From the NCBI GenBank assembly GCA_017514235.1, contig JAFWKK010000078.1:33782-97781 (forward strand): a stretch of DNA of 64,000 nucleotides. Reading direction: 5' to 3'. Position numbers and translations under genes: made by a program. The DNA comes from Kiritimatiellia bacterium. Its GTDB lineage: Bacteria; Verrucomicrobiota; Kiritimatiellia; RFP12; UBA1067. Positions 42,001-49,815 of the stretch are shown in pieces (the first letter of the stretch is position 1; each line of letters starts with the position of its first letter). Below the pieces are notes generated by a model that saw only the letters and a list, made by a program, of their open reading frames with translations, was not told where the DNA came from and made no database searches.

Positions 42001-43053
42001 CGGCTCTTCGGCGGCAAACTTTGCCTGCCCCATTTGAATCGCTGCAATGCCGGTTGACCACCACGGCGCAAGCTGCACAAACCTGATGCGCAGACCGGGG
42101 TTCTCAAACTCCTTTGCCCAGCCATTGTATAGCGCATGCATCTTCTTTGAATATCTTAGCCCTTCGCCGGAATTTGCGCATCCCTGATACCAGATGAACC
42201 CGCGCATTGCGTAGGGAGTCCAAGGCGCGACCATCTCGTTCCAGAGCACACGCGGCTGATCCTGTATGCGCGAATGCGTACGCCTCTCTTTTGGCATTGC
42301 TTCGTATTCTTCAGCGGAAAGCACTTTTTCTTCGGCGTACCGGCGAGTTTCCGGAACGGATTCAAACCCACTCTTCGGAATCCACGGTTCGATTCGCGTC
42401 CCGCCCCAGTACGCGCCGACGATGCCTATCGGAACGTCAAGCGCATTATGAAGCTCAAGTGCAAAATATACGCCCACAGCGGAAAACGACGAATCTTCGC
42501 AGAGGTTTTCAGGCGTGAACGTTTTCCATTCCGGCTTGCGCGGGCACGTTCGCTTTGGTTCAGGGCTTGTCTTCCAGTCACATTGGTTGCAGAAACGCAC
42601 GCGCGGTTTCATGGTCATCTGCGCCCGCATAAACCCCTTGCCGTCACGAAAGCGCGGATTCCCGCCAACAATCGGAACCCCAACGTTGCTCTGGCCAGAA
42701 CAGAACCACACTTCGCCAACAAGCACGTCCTTGGCTTCGGTGAAAGATTCTGACTTGTCGCCGGTTACCGTCAGCGTCCGCCCTTCGGCACTGGCTTCGA
42801 GCGGAGCAAGATCCACCCGCCATAAGCCCTCCTCGTCCGCCTTGGCGGACATGCGTTGTCCAGCGAACGAAACCGTCACATTCTCTTCCGGTTCGGCCGT
42901 CCCCCAGACCGGCACTTTCATTCCGCGCTGTAGCACGGCTCCGTCTGCGAACGGTCCGGCAATCTCTACTTTCGCCGTTACACCAAACGTTGCCAGCATC
43001 GTAACCATCGACACCAGCGTCTTCCCGGCCATCGAGCGCTTCCATAACCTCAT
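39013..43053 (-). CDS. Sialate O-acetylesterase fused to a GH106-like rhamnosidase module
   Basis: A 1346-residue secreted enzyme (signal within MRLWKRSMAGKTLVSMVTML, then ATFGVTA). Residues about 30-490 form a SASA-type O-acetylesterase: an N-terminal beta domain (GAVLQRGMKVPVWGTAEPEE), nucleophile motif WFCSGQSNVGVP near residue 120, FIWYQGCANSG, then IHPNDKETVGQRLALLAL (the catalytic His region). From about residue 509 a GH106-like domain begins (MIPFLAITGKPTEAEV), with KVWLYDEYNWPSGTCKGRV near 580, ILGIFTDEPGHP, GGLAELFACGPADHVPA, and beta-sandwich domains to the end. GH106 removes alpha-L-rhamnose. Both activities on one chain suggest an O-acetylated rhamnose-containing glycan. ATG 43053 has AAGGAA 8 nt upstream, inside the end of the preceding gene. 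Confidence 0.85.
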   Translation of the reverse strand: MRLWKRSMAGKTLVSMVTMLATFGVTAKVEIAGPFADGAVLQRGMKVPVWGTAEPEENVTVSFAGQRMSAKADEEGLWRVDLAPLEASAEGRTLTVTGDKSESFTEAKDVLVGEVWFCSGQSNVGVPIVGGNPRFRDGKGFMRAQMTMKPRVRFCNQCDWKTSPEPKRTCPRKPEWKTFTPENLCEDSSFSAVGVYFALELHNALDVPIGIVGAYWGGTRIEPWIPKSGFESVPETRRYAEEKVLSAEEYEAMPKERRTHSRIQDQPRVLWNEMVAPWTPYAMRGFIWYQGCANSGEGLRYSKKMHALYNGWAKEFENPGLRIRFVQLAPWWSTGIAAIQMGQAKFAAEEPNAKMAVINDKGNVNDIHPNDKETVGQRLALLALKYDYGFDSLKADSPTVRTARVDGGNVVVELDHAQSLYIYNPDKSLKAGLEICGADGEWKPGEIRNLSGTQGDIDGVRLVVGADGVPAPRKLRYLHSRPWFGCIYNEANLPLGAFEVEAKPDAAGPVRGDGMIPFLAITGKPTEAEVRAKVAAIHAHGIESFLIYARSGLELEYMGEEWLKLNEWFCDEAEKCGMKVWLYDEYNWPSGTCKGRVPNENDAWRYAEYGVYRNPDGTYRWTSALAPAGWVNVCEPDAVARFIELTHEVYAKRLSRWFANKTILGIFTDEPGHPTSVTFPDGKPLVSFRKYSGLDDEYRAATGRELKGDVEKWLETKKGDVWSACLGLMGKRFRSAYFDQLRKWCDAHGILLTGHMICENDIYGSVRYNGNPILCLRGESLPGMDEISTAYGVDARPPIEWVTYNVARQAVLHRGNGGLAELFACGPADHVPATMRFVMWMCALHGIDHYISCMDVMDEKGLVEKHGYLAPLGPIHPWYEKYACVFADESRIAAAWARKTVAEREVAVRYPNRTAAQLAFCGRTKATPGPNLYGLLQTLEQNQFTCRLVDEDETTDIPLVFSCGADGRFAEERTGKADLTAADALALCRKRLTPTFCVLEQDGTLATDLLTRTFSDGSSAVLNLRAFSDRVLLAERDGKRTSFGLPARGIVRFDSGTLPEVPKLPTAVRSLADVEWELSLSAPNIRRVNFDEAKQGSLTVASPLKNVRIVTRECAMSYAVTGSGRPIGLNEQPAKGDTVIRHVAEPYAFEMDGVKVEATEPCSSLRPCCNPLYRQTAPFDLLAGEHRFAIVSGEADSNFFLPAFFVTGDFVVFNGVLMARPQKKVKMGSLASNGLGDFTGTATWSAEVTVPTSAKVRLRLATGGRVTRVVLAGRDLGVRAWAPFEWEIQDDLVGKAGRLEIAVSTSVQPMLGDVDAGKWDMRFWNAVNGPDGPCGLLAADWIESRE

Positions 43054-43057
43054 TTGT

Positions 43058-45163
43058 TTATTTCCTTGCTGAACTGAATTCAGAAAACAAGCCGTCAAGC
43101 GCCGTCGCGCCGACGCACCTGCCGCCCAACACGAACGGCCGAGACTCCGGTCGAAATGTCTCGCCCGGCGATAGTGTCTTATACGGGCAATGCCATACCG
43201 CGTCTGAATGAAGACTGCTGTCTTTGTAGAAACGTATGTCAACTTCGGCTAGGCGCGGCGCGGCGAGCGCAAGGCATGTTCCATCCGGCAGAACCCACGC
43301 CCCCGTGCGCCACGGCCTCCACAGTTGAGGCGGTATGGGTGTTGGTTGGCCGTCTTTCGGCGGCTCCAGGTCGGCGTCGCCTTTTGCCACGGCTACCTCA
43401 TTGACTTCAAGTGGCAGAAGACGAAAGAACGCCGCATCCACAGGAAGCGCCTTGCTGCCTCGGTTCATGATGTCGCGCAGTTCCGCCAAAAAGAACGGGC
43501 GACCCTGCGGCAGATAAAGTCTATCGACAATCTCAAACGCGCCTGCACTTGTCTTCCCGCGAAAAACGACCTCAATGACGCCAAGACCGTTTTTCACCCT
43601 GCCGCGTACGTTCGTCACCTCAGACGCAACGCTCCACCACATGCTGCCGCGCGAGTATTCCCGGATTGATGCGGCGAACGTGCCCTTGCCGTCCAATGAA
43701 ACGCCAGGCTCGCCGATCCGGCCTGAAAGGCGGACAAGCCCGTTGGAAAGTTCAAACGTGCCATCGTCGCCGCACGAAAACTCCGGCGCACGGCCGGTGC
43801 CGTCGGTTGCCGCTGCCTTTGCGACCGCGATTGCCGTCGGTTTCACAACCGGCCTGTCTTGCGGTAGCGGCGCGTAGCGCCACTTCGCGGGATTGTTCTG
43901 CACCTCGGAAAGCGCGGCAACCTGATCGGGCCACGGGTTGTCGTTCGCGTCAACGAGACCGTAGTTGCAGTTCTCGCTCTTCTCGCCGCGCTTGCCGACT
44001 TTCGGCTGATCGCTCCACATGTAATAGACGTACCCTGCGCAGCCCGGCAGTGCGTAAAGCGTCTTCGCAAAGATCGAAGTCGCCGCCGCCCGTTCGCGCT
44101 GGGTGAAGAACCTCTCGCCGGCGCCGTGCATGCAGGGAAGTCCCGAATCAAGCGCGACGAACGACCATTCAGTTATGATTATCGGCTTGTCCGTCCATTC
44201 CGCCCGCTCCGCAATCTCCTCCGCGACCTGGCGAGCCTTGGCGTCCAGTCCGTTCAGCGCAACGCCGCGGTCGAGATCGACGAGCGGGTACGTGTTCGCT
44301 GAGACGACGTCGCAGTACCGACCGCACTCCTCCCACACGACGCGGTCGCTCGTTCTCATTCCGGCGAAGCGGCAACCGAGAACGAGATGGTTCGGATCTG
44401 CCTCTCGGATGGCGCGTGTCGCATTCTCGAAATACCGCCTTGCGACGAGGCGGACGAATTCACGCGCGACATCTTCCGTCGCATCCGACGGGGAGACGAT
44501 GCCGCGCTCCTTCAGGAAAGCGTCAAGCGCGGCGCGAGCGGAATGTCCCTCTGGCTTTGCCGCACATGCGTCAAACAGCCCGCGCGACGGCGGCGAGCGG
44601 AACTTCAGCCTGTCGCCCCACCATGCGAGCTCGTTGTCGATGTACCAGCCGAGAACCCACGGGTCGTCCCGGCTCTCCACGCACTTTCTCGCCATGTGAC
44701 GGCAGTATCCGAGCCATCTCGGATGGAACACGTTGGGAAAGCCGGTGCATGGTCCGCCATCGCACGGCAGGATGTTGTACTCTTCCCCTGACATGCTGAA
44801 ATGCTCGCCGATGGCCAGCACGGAGGCGTGGGACATCCCGCGCCGCAGAAGGTTCGTCGACGAGGACGACAGCATGTTGAAACCCCACGACTTGAGGCGG
44901 CAAAGCGTGTTCGTCGCCCAGTCCTCGAGGGTAGGATACTTTTCCTTGACCGTTCGCTCGTAGGGGGAATATCCGAGCGCCGCGCTGTGGTGCCCCTTGT
45001 GCGTGACAACACCGATTCCGTTAAGGAAGAAGCGGCCTCCGTCCGGCCCCGCAAACCACCAGCGTCCGTCGCCGTCACGCACGGTACGGTAAAAGCGCGG
45101 CACCTCTGCGAACGATGCGGACACGCAAAGCGCGGCGGCGGCAGACAGCAGGACGCGCTTCAT
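43058..45163 (-). CDS. Secreted clan GH-A glycoside hydrolase
   Basis: A 701-residue protein with a signal peptide (MKRVLLSAAAALCVSASFA). Residues about 20-440 form a TIM barrel that starts FYRTVRDGDGRWWFAGPDGG and RFFLNGIGVV, as in GH42/GH50/agarase-like enzymes. The acid/base glutamate is in VLGWYIDNELAWWGDR and the nucleophile in KPIIITEWSFVALDSG. The remaining 250 residues are beta-sandwich, rich in short charged strands. I cannot choose between the agarase-like families. It follows the GH39-like gene with a 4-bp overlap and precedes the SASA-GH106 gene by 4 bp, so the three are one translational block, presumably degrading one polysaccharide. Confidence 0.78.
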   Translation of the reverse strand: MKRVLLSAAAALCVSASFAEVPRFYRTVRDGDGRWWFAGPDGGRFFLNGIGVVTHKGHHSAALGYSPYERTVKEKYPTLEDWATNTLCRLKSWGFNMLSSSSTNLLRRGMSHASVLAIGEHFSMSGEEYNILPCDGGPCTGFPNVFHPRWLGYCRHMARKCVESRDDPWVLGWYIDNELAWWGDRLKFRSPPSRGLFDACAAKPEGHSARAALDAFLKERGIVSPSDATEDVAREFVRLVARRYFENATRAIREADPNHLVLGCRFAGMRTSDRVVWEECGRYCDVVSANTYPLVDLDRGVALNGLDAKARQVAEEIAERAEWTDKPIIITEWSFVALDSGLPCMHGAGERFFTQRERAAATSIFAKTLYALPGCAGYVYYMWSDQPKVGKRGEKSENCNYGLVDANDNPWPDQVAALSEVQNNPAKWRYAPLPQDRPVVKPTAIAVAKAAATDGTGRAPEFSCGDDGTFELSNGLVRLSGRIGEPGVSLDGKGTFAASIREYSRGSMWWSVASEVTNVRGRVKNGLGVIEVVFRGKTSAGAFEIVDRLYLPQGRPFFLAELRDIMNRGSKALPVDAAFFRLLPLEVNEVAVAKGDADLEPPKDGQPTPIPPQLWRPWRTGAWVLPDGTCLALAAPRLAEVDIRFYKDSSLHSDAVWHCPYKTLSPGETFRPESRPFVLGGRCVGATALDGLFSEFSSARK

Positions 45164-46518
45164 CTTGCCGCAAACGGTTCGGTCAGAACCGTCAAAATCG
45201 AATGGGGAGGCAGCTCGGACGGCAACGAAACGCTCGCGTTCGTGCGCGTCTCGTCAGTCATCCGGCACTCCAGTACCTTGCGTCCGCCAATGTCTAGCGC
45301 GAGCGGCACGGTTGCGTCACCCGTGTGGGCAATCACAACCGCGCCATCACTCTCGCCGCGTGCAGCGGCGACCCACGTGACCCACCTGTCGTCAGACGAC
45401 GACGCAACCTCGGTACCGCGCTTGTACAGCTCGTTGAACGCCCTGAACGCATAGTACGCCTTGTGCGGACTGTAGTCGTACGGATTGAAGAGCGGCGAGA
45501 AGATGCCGATGTTGCAGCGGGCGTCGTAGATCATCGCAGAGTCAAGCGCGGTGCCCTGAAGCCCCAGCATCTCGGCGCACACGTCCGCCGCCTGCTTCGC
45601 CGTGCCAAGGGTCTTGCGCGTCGGCACGGGCAGCCACTCATTAAGCGACATCTCCGTGTGCGTGTAGCCGGCGTCGTCAAGGGCCTTGCGGGCGGTGGCG
45701 ACATGCGAGACCGTGTCGCTCGGCGCGAGGTAGCTATGGTAGGAGAAGAAGTCCAGCGGAAGCTTCTCCTTTTTGGCGAAGTTGAGGAAGTCGTAGATGC
45801 ACTGCACTCGATGGTACATGTTAGTGTCGCGCTGCTCGGGCGGCGTGGAAAGGAGGCGGTATCCACAGCTGCCGTAGCCGCCGATCTTCAGGTGCGGGAA
45901 CTTCGCCTTGAGATGGCGTGATGCGACCGCGTACAGTTCGCAGAACTGCGGGAACGTTCCGCGCCACTGCTGGTTGTCGATCGGGTCCATCCGGTTGTCC
46001 GGCTCGTTCCAGATTTCCCAGTAGGCGATCTTCCACTTGTAGCCGTCCGCCCAGCCTTCCGTGTAGTGGCGGATCACATGCTCGCAGATTCGCGCCCACT
46101 TCGCATAGTCTTTAGGAGGATAGATGTTATACGCCTTCTCGCGACAATAGTTCTCTATGGAAACTCCGAGGCGGAACCACGGCTCCACGCCATTGGCGAT
46201 CAGCGCCTCCATCAGTCTGTCCGTGAAGTAGAAGTCATAGTTCGCCGGATCGTTCTCGTCCGCGTCAAAGTTGGGGAACAAATGCGGGATATCCACCAGC
46301 CGCGCCCTGATGCCGAGGTCGTGGAGCCGCGAGTACGGAACGCCCGCCTCCTTTAACAGACGAAAGAGCTGGTAGTCGCGTGTGCCCAACAGCGGCGGCT
46401 GTCCAACGGCATGCATCGGCTTGATGCGACCGACCTCTTTTGCAAAATCGACCTTAATCTCAACGGCGTCCGCGCCCATCGCGCACGCCGCAGCAGCCGC
46501 TAAAACCACAACTTTCAT
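45160..46518 (-). CDS. Secreted GH39-like glycoside hydrolase
   Basis: A 452-residue protein with a signal peptide (MKVVVLAAAAACAMGADA). It is a single TIM barrel resembling GH39 (beta-xylosidase/alpha-L-iduronidase type): GVPYSRLHDLGIRARLVDIP, acid/base Glu in IAYWEIWNEPDNRMDP, FFSYHSYLAPSDTVSH and a probable nucleophile in MSLNEWLPVPTRKT. A short beta-sandwich follows (AVVIAHTGDATVPLALDIGG). ATG 46518 was preferred to an in-frame ATG at 46539 because GGTGGAGG ends four bases before it and the signal peptide then starts cleanly. It overlaps the next gene by 4 bp and follows a small secreted protein by 36 bp. Confidence 0.8.
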   Translation of the reverse strand: MKVVVLAAAAACAMGADAVEIKVDFAKEVGRIKPMHAVGQPPLLGTRDYQLFRLLKEAGVPYSRLHDLGIRARLVDIPHLFPNFDADENDPANYDFYFTDRLMEALIANGVEPWFRLGVSIENYCREKAYNIYPPKDYAKWARICEHVIRHYTEGWADGYKWKIAYWEIWNEPDNRMDPIDNQQWRGTFPQFCELYAVASRHLKAKFPHLKIGGYGSCGYRLLSTPPEQRDTNMYHRVQCIYDFLNFAKKEKLPLDFFSYHSYLAPSDTVSHVATARKALDDAGYTHTEMSLNEWLPVPTRKTLGTAKQAADVCAEMLGLQGTALDSAMIYDARCNIGIFSPLFNPYDYSPHKAYYAFRAFNELYKRGTEVASSSDDRWVTWVAAARGESDGAVVIAHTGDATVPLALDIGGRKVLECRMTDETRTNASVSLPSELPPHSILTVLTEPFAAR

Positions 46519-46554
46519 GACGCCTCCACCACCATCCAACTGCCAACTGGGCTA

Positions 46555-47241
46555 TCACCGTATCACAAGCGTAAGGCCACCGTTTATCGTTATGACGGCA
46601 TCGCGTGTCGTTCCATCCGCCATTGCAAGCAGCATCGTCCAGTTCCCTGCTTCGTTGAAATTGAACGATGTCACCCCTGTTCCCGTGCGGCTCAAGATCA
46701 TTGTCGCGCCGGTCGGCGAGGTGAACGTCAGTGTCACGGCCTTAGCTATGTCGCCGACCCAGTTGTCGCCAGTGTAGGCAACGGGCAGCGCTTCCTTGCG
46801 GCACGTCGCGCGATTCGGTCCCGGCAACAGGCTGTCGGCGGCGTAGGCCGGCGACGCAGCGCTTGTCAAGGACATTGAATCGCCAAACACAGACCACGGA
46901 ACGCAGATGTGCGCCGTGCCCTGCTTGGAGTTGGTGAGAATCCAGACGCCGCCCGCATTCGGCGCGAACGAATCCGAACCCGCTGACGCGGCGGACGTGG
47001 CAAGCGAGGTTTCCGTGCCATCCCACTTTTCCGCCGTCACCGTCTCGCCAGCGCGCCACGTCACGCGCGGCAGCGTGGCGATCTCGGCAGAGGATTTTGC
47101 CGCATACGTTGCGTTGTCCGCGCTGTACACGTCAAACACTGCACCAGTCGTATCCTCCGCAAGCAGGTCGCCGTCGGCGGCATTGAGCGCACACGTTCCC
47201 GCAAGGGACGCGACGCAGAGAACAAGAAATCTTCGCCTCAT
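46555..47241 (-). CDS. Secreted protein of unknown function with LVIR-type C-terminus
   Basis: A 228-residue protein with a signal peptide (MRRRFLVLCVASLAGTCALN, then A). The mature part is beta-rich (FDVYSADNATYAAKSSAEIA, ATMILSRTGTGVTSFNFNEA) and ends AVITINGGLTLVIR, closely matching the C-terminal strand of the large beta-repeat protein at 9828-12734. No enzyme motif is visible. AGGAG lies 8 nt before ATG 47241. It sits between an FGE-like gene and a GH39-like gene in the operon that begins at 48421, and could be a surface adaptor. That role is speculative. Confidence 0.6.
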   Translation of the reverse strand: MRRRFLVLCVASLAGTCALNAADGDLLAEDTTGAVFDVYSADNATYAAKSSAEIATLPRVTWRAGETVTAEKWDGTETSLATSAASAGSDSFAPNAGGVWILTNSKQGTAHICVPWSVFGDSMSLTSAASPAYAADSLLPGPNRATCRKEALPVAYTGDNWVGDIAKAVTLTFTSPTGATMILSRTGTGVTSFNFNEAGNWTMLLAMADGTTRDAVITINGGLTLVIR

Positions 47242-47266
47242 GTGATTGCTCCTTTCTTGCGCCGCC

Positions 47267-48421
47267 TCACTTCACGATGTACGCTATGCGAAAGCCATAG
47301 GACTGAAACGCAGAAGTTGCGTTGCCCTCGGCACGATTCCACGAGCGGAATGGGTTTGTTGTATTGTTGTTGTACGCTCCGCCGCGGGCTCGCCTGCTGG
47401 CGGTACCTGCCGTATGGGCCGGCGTAAAGGGATCAACAGCATCTGCAAGGTTTGCAAGTGAAGTGTCATCCAGGCAGAAATCCCACACGTTGCCAGCCAT
47501 GTCGTAAAGGCCCCAGGGATTCGCAGGGCGATTCCCGACTGCGGATATCGAGGTGTTCCCGACTACTTTGGACCAGTCCATGTCATTGCTGCCCCAATAG
47601 TAATCCGTCGTCGTACCGGCACGCGCCGCAATTTCATACATCACCTCCGTCGGCAAGTCGAAGCCAAGCCTGTTGCTAACCTTGTAGTTAAGCCGCTGGA
47701 GAAACGTACCCGTATTGGTATCCACTGTCGGAATATTCTCGTTGGGAGCGACACTGGCGCGAAAATCGGTCCACGAGATTCCATTCTTCGGGCTCGCATC
47801 CAAATAGTTGCCTGAGCCATCAAGTCTGTTGTACTGGCCCTTCGTAATCTCGAACACGCCGATGTAGTAGTCTCTGTCTGTCGTCCACTGCTTGACCGTG
47901 TTGCTGTTCTGCCCGCTTTTGCCCGTCTGATACGTACCGCCGGCAGGCACCTTGCGAAGGACAATCTTGCTCTGCTTATAGGCATCCACGTTATAGCGCG
48001 TATTCGAGGCGTCTTGCGTGGCAAGAAGCCCTTCGTATGTAATAACGCCGGTATCGAGATCGACGATCATGTAGTCGTCGCCGCTGGGGTTGTCTGCCGA
48101 GAGGAGTTGCGCCGTCATCGTGCAGCCTGTTGCCTTGAGGCCGGAGGGAAGCGTCCACGTCACGGTGTGCGTTCCGTCGTTGGCGCTCGCGCCGACATCA
48201 TGGACGCCATCGATGGTGATGTTGGTCGTGCCGATGCTCGCCGTGAAGACGATTCTGGCGTACACCCCACCGGCGACGTTCTGCCCGCCGCTCACCGTGT
48301 ATGTGATGTCGATCTTGTTGTTCCACGGCCAGCGCTGCGCCACGCGGTCCACGGTTATACTTGAAGCATATGCGCCGCAGGCTACCGCCGCCGCGCCAAA
48401 CATCATAAGTGGTTTATTCAT
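47267..48421 (-). CDS. Secreted FGE-like (SUMF1/C-lectin fold) protein 3
   Basis: A 384-residue protein, the third FGE-like paralogue. The signal peptide is MNKPLMMFGAAAVACGAYAS. The beta-sandwich has KIDITYTVSGGQNVAGGVYA. The FGE-type domain has YYIGVFEITKGQYNRLDGSG, LPTEVMYEIAARAGTTTDYY, NPWGLYDMAGNVWDFCLDD and RRARGGAYNNNTTNPFRSW. It is closer to the general FGE-sulfatase consensus (AGNVWD, RGGA) than its two sisters but still lacks the active-site cysteine pair. ATG 48421 was chosen because GGG of AAAGGG is about 10 nt upstream; ATG 48430 is too close to that site. It is the first gene of the operon running to 39013, downstream of a palindromic operator. Confidence 0.8.
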   Translation of the reverse strand: MNKPLMMFGAAAVACGAYASSITVDRVAQRWPWNNKIDITYTVSGGQNVAGGVYARIVFTASIGTTNITIDGVHDVGASANDGTHTVTWTLPSGLKATGCTMTAQLLSADNPSGDDYMIVDLDTGVITYEGLLATQDASNTRYNVDAYKQSKIVLRKVPAGGTYQTGKSGQNSNTVKQWTTDRDYYIGVFEITKGQYNRLDGSGNYLDASPKNGISWTDFRASVAPNENIPTVDTNTGTFLQRLNYKVSNRLGFDLPTEVMYEIAARAGTTTDYYWGSNDMDWSKVVGNTSISAVGNRPANPWGLYDMAGNVWDFCLDDTSLANLADAVDPFTPAHTAGTASRRARGGAYNNNTTNPFRSWNRAEGNATSAFQSYGFRIAYIVK

Positions 48422-48446
48422 TTCCTTCATTCCCTTTCTGACGCGA

Positions 48447-48455
48447 ATTGTATCA
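48447..48455 (-). promoter_or_regulatory. Extended -10 promoter of the 48421-39013 operon
   Basis: The minus strand reads TGA-TACAAT (48455 to 48447), 25 nt before ATG 48421. No good -35 is seen. The palindrome at 48479-48490 is centred about 44 bp upstream of the predicted start. Confidence 0.5.
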
Positions 48456-48478
48456 CAACCAATTCCGTCGTGGCGTAG

Positions 48479-48490
48479 CGTTATATAACG
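48479..48490. promoter_or_regulatory. Palindromic operator CGTTATATAACG (operon side)
   Basis: A perfect 12-bp palindrome between the stop of the GntR/LacI-type gene (48523) and the promoter of the FGE-like/GH operon. The identical 12-mer occurs upstream of that regulator at 49659-49670, which makes it the likely binding site of the regulator. Confidence 0.7.
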
Positions 48491-48522
48491 GAAAATGCAG
48501 GGCGAGAGGACGACTTTTAGCG

Positions 48523-49605
48523 TCACCGTGTTGTCGATTCACGGATGACGAGATCAGTAGCGACTAGGATGCGGCGCGTTTCGGCGGCATGGTTCTCCAT
48601 GCGCCAGAGAAGCGTTTCCAGCGCCGCCCGTGCAATCGCCTCACACGGCTGATGCACGGTCGTGAGCGGCGGCGAGACGAATGTCGCCAAATCAACGTCG
48701 TCAACACCGGTCAGAAGAACGTCATTCGGGCAACTCTTCCCAATCCTCGACAGAAGCTTCAGCACGTGTGCGGCGACAAGATCGCTGGAGCAGACGATCG
48801 CATCCGGCAGACGCGTTTTCCACTTCTTTGCCATCGCGGCGCCGTCTCCCATGATGCCATACTGTCCAACGAACCGTACACTGCGCTTGCAGGCAAGTGC
48901 AGTCAGCAGACCTTCCAGCCGCTGCTCAACGTTGCAGCACATCTCCGACCACGCGACAAACGCCACTGACTTTATGCCGCGTTCAAGCAAATGCCTACCG
49001 GCTATCTCGCCGACCTCTCGGTTGTCCACGCCGACAAAATCATGCCGAAGGTCATTTGACGCAAAGCCAATGTCGAAATCAAGCAGCAGCAAGGGAATGC
49101 CTGCCCTTGAAAAGATGTTCAGCACTTCGCGATTCACGGCAGCGGCTTTCGCCCCAAAATCGGCAGGACGGAAGATTGCGCCCGACACACCGGCATCCGC
49201 CATCCTGTGTGCAGCCTCGATGACTAGTGCATCATCCTTCTCGGAGAAATCCGTTGCCATGTCGGCAAAGTCCAGACCGACTCCGTTCTTCTGCGCAAGC
49301 CGAGAGATTTCACGTGCAATCGGCGGAAGTATGTCGATCTGTCCGATCATCGACACAATAATGAGTCCAATGGACTTCATGCGCCGAGACACGAAGGTGC
49401 CCACGCCATTACGAGTACGGACAAGCCCCCTCCCCTTAAGCGTCTCAATCACCTTTGCGGCCGTCAGGTGCGAAATGCCGAAACGACGGCATAGCATCTT
49501 GACGGACGGGAACACCGCGCCAGGGGCATACCGCCCAGCAAGGATGTTGTCGCGCAGTTCATTCGCAACTGCCAAATATTTCCGTTCCTCTCCTGAAGTC
49601 ACCAT
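48523..49605 (-). CDS. GntR/LacI-type transcriptional regulator
   Basis: A 360-residue regulator. The N-terminal 70 residues are a GntR winged helix (YLAVANELRDNILAGRYAPG, PSVKMLCRRFGISHLTAAKV, then RTRNGVGTFV). Residues about 78-358 are a LacI-type sugar-binding domain (IGLIIVSMIGQIDILPPIAR, then DFVGVDNREVGEIAGRHLLE, and DVLLTGVDDVDLATFVSPPL ahead of TTVHQPC). Such proteins usually repress sugar operons and release DNA on binding a sugar. ATG 49605 is preferred (AGGTGAGG just upstream); GTG 49617 is the alternative. An identical palindrome lies before this gene and before the operon at 48421, so autoregulation together with control of that operon is likely. Confidence 0.88.
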   Translation of the reverse strand: MVTSGEERKYLAVANELRDNILAGRYAPGAVFPSVKMLCRRFGISHLTAAKVIETLKGRGLVRTRNGVGTFVSRRMKSIGLIIVSMIGQIDILPPIAREISRLAQKNGVGLDFADMATDFSEKDDALVIEAAHRMADAGVSGAIFRPADFGAKAAAVNREVLNIFSRAGIPLLLLDFDIGFASNDLRHDFVGVDNREVGEIAGRHLLERGIKSVAFVAWSEMCCNVEQRLEGLLTALACKRSVRFVGQYGIMGDGAAMAKKWKTRLPDAIVCSSDLVAAHVLKLLSRIGKSCPNDVLLTGVDDVDLATFVSPPLTTVHQPCEAIARAALETLLWRMENHAAETRRILVATDLVIRESTTR

Positions 49606-49626
49606 ACCCGACCTCACCTGGATGTT

Positions 49627-49632
49627 ATTTTA
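49627..49632 (-). promoter_or_regulatory. -10 box of the GntR/LacI-type regulator
   Basis: TAAAAT on the minus strand (49632 to 49627), 21 nt before ATG 49605. The palindrome at 49657-49672 begins next to the position where the -35 would lie, so a bound repressor would hinder polymerase. Confidence 0.45.
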
Positions 49633-49656
49633 CCATAAATTCCCAATTCGATACAT

Positions 49657-49672
49657 GCCGTTATATAACGGC
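49657..49672. promoter_or_regulatory. Palindromic operator GCCGTTATATAACGGC (regulator side)
   Basis: A perfect 16-bp palindrome that contains the same CGTTATATAACG core as 48479-48490. It lies upstream of the regulator at 48523-49605 and downstream of the ceramidase-like gene that ends at 49816. Confidence 0.72.
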
Positions 49673-49815
49673 ACCCAATCTCCTCTGCGAATTTCCCCAC
49701 TCACGGCGAAGCTAGTGTTTGCGGCATGCTCGACAACCGCCTTTCACCGCACCATGGCAAGGATGGTTCTTGACCTGGACGACACGCCAAAATCGACGGA
49801 CGGCCGTTTCAGCTT

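Noticed and set aside
40426-42057. 543-codon open frame on the plus strand
   Set aside because: It is antisense to the SASA-GH106 gene, with no recognisable domain or start signal.
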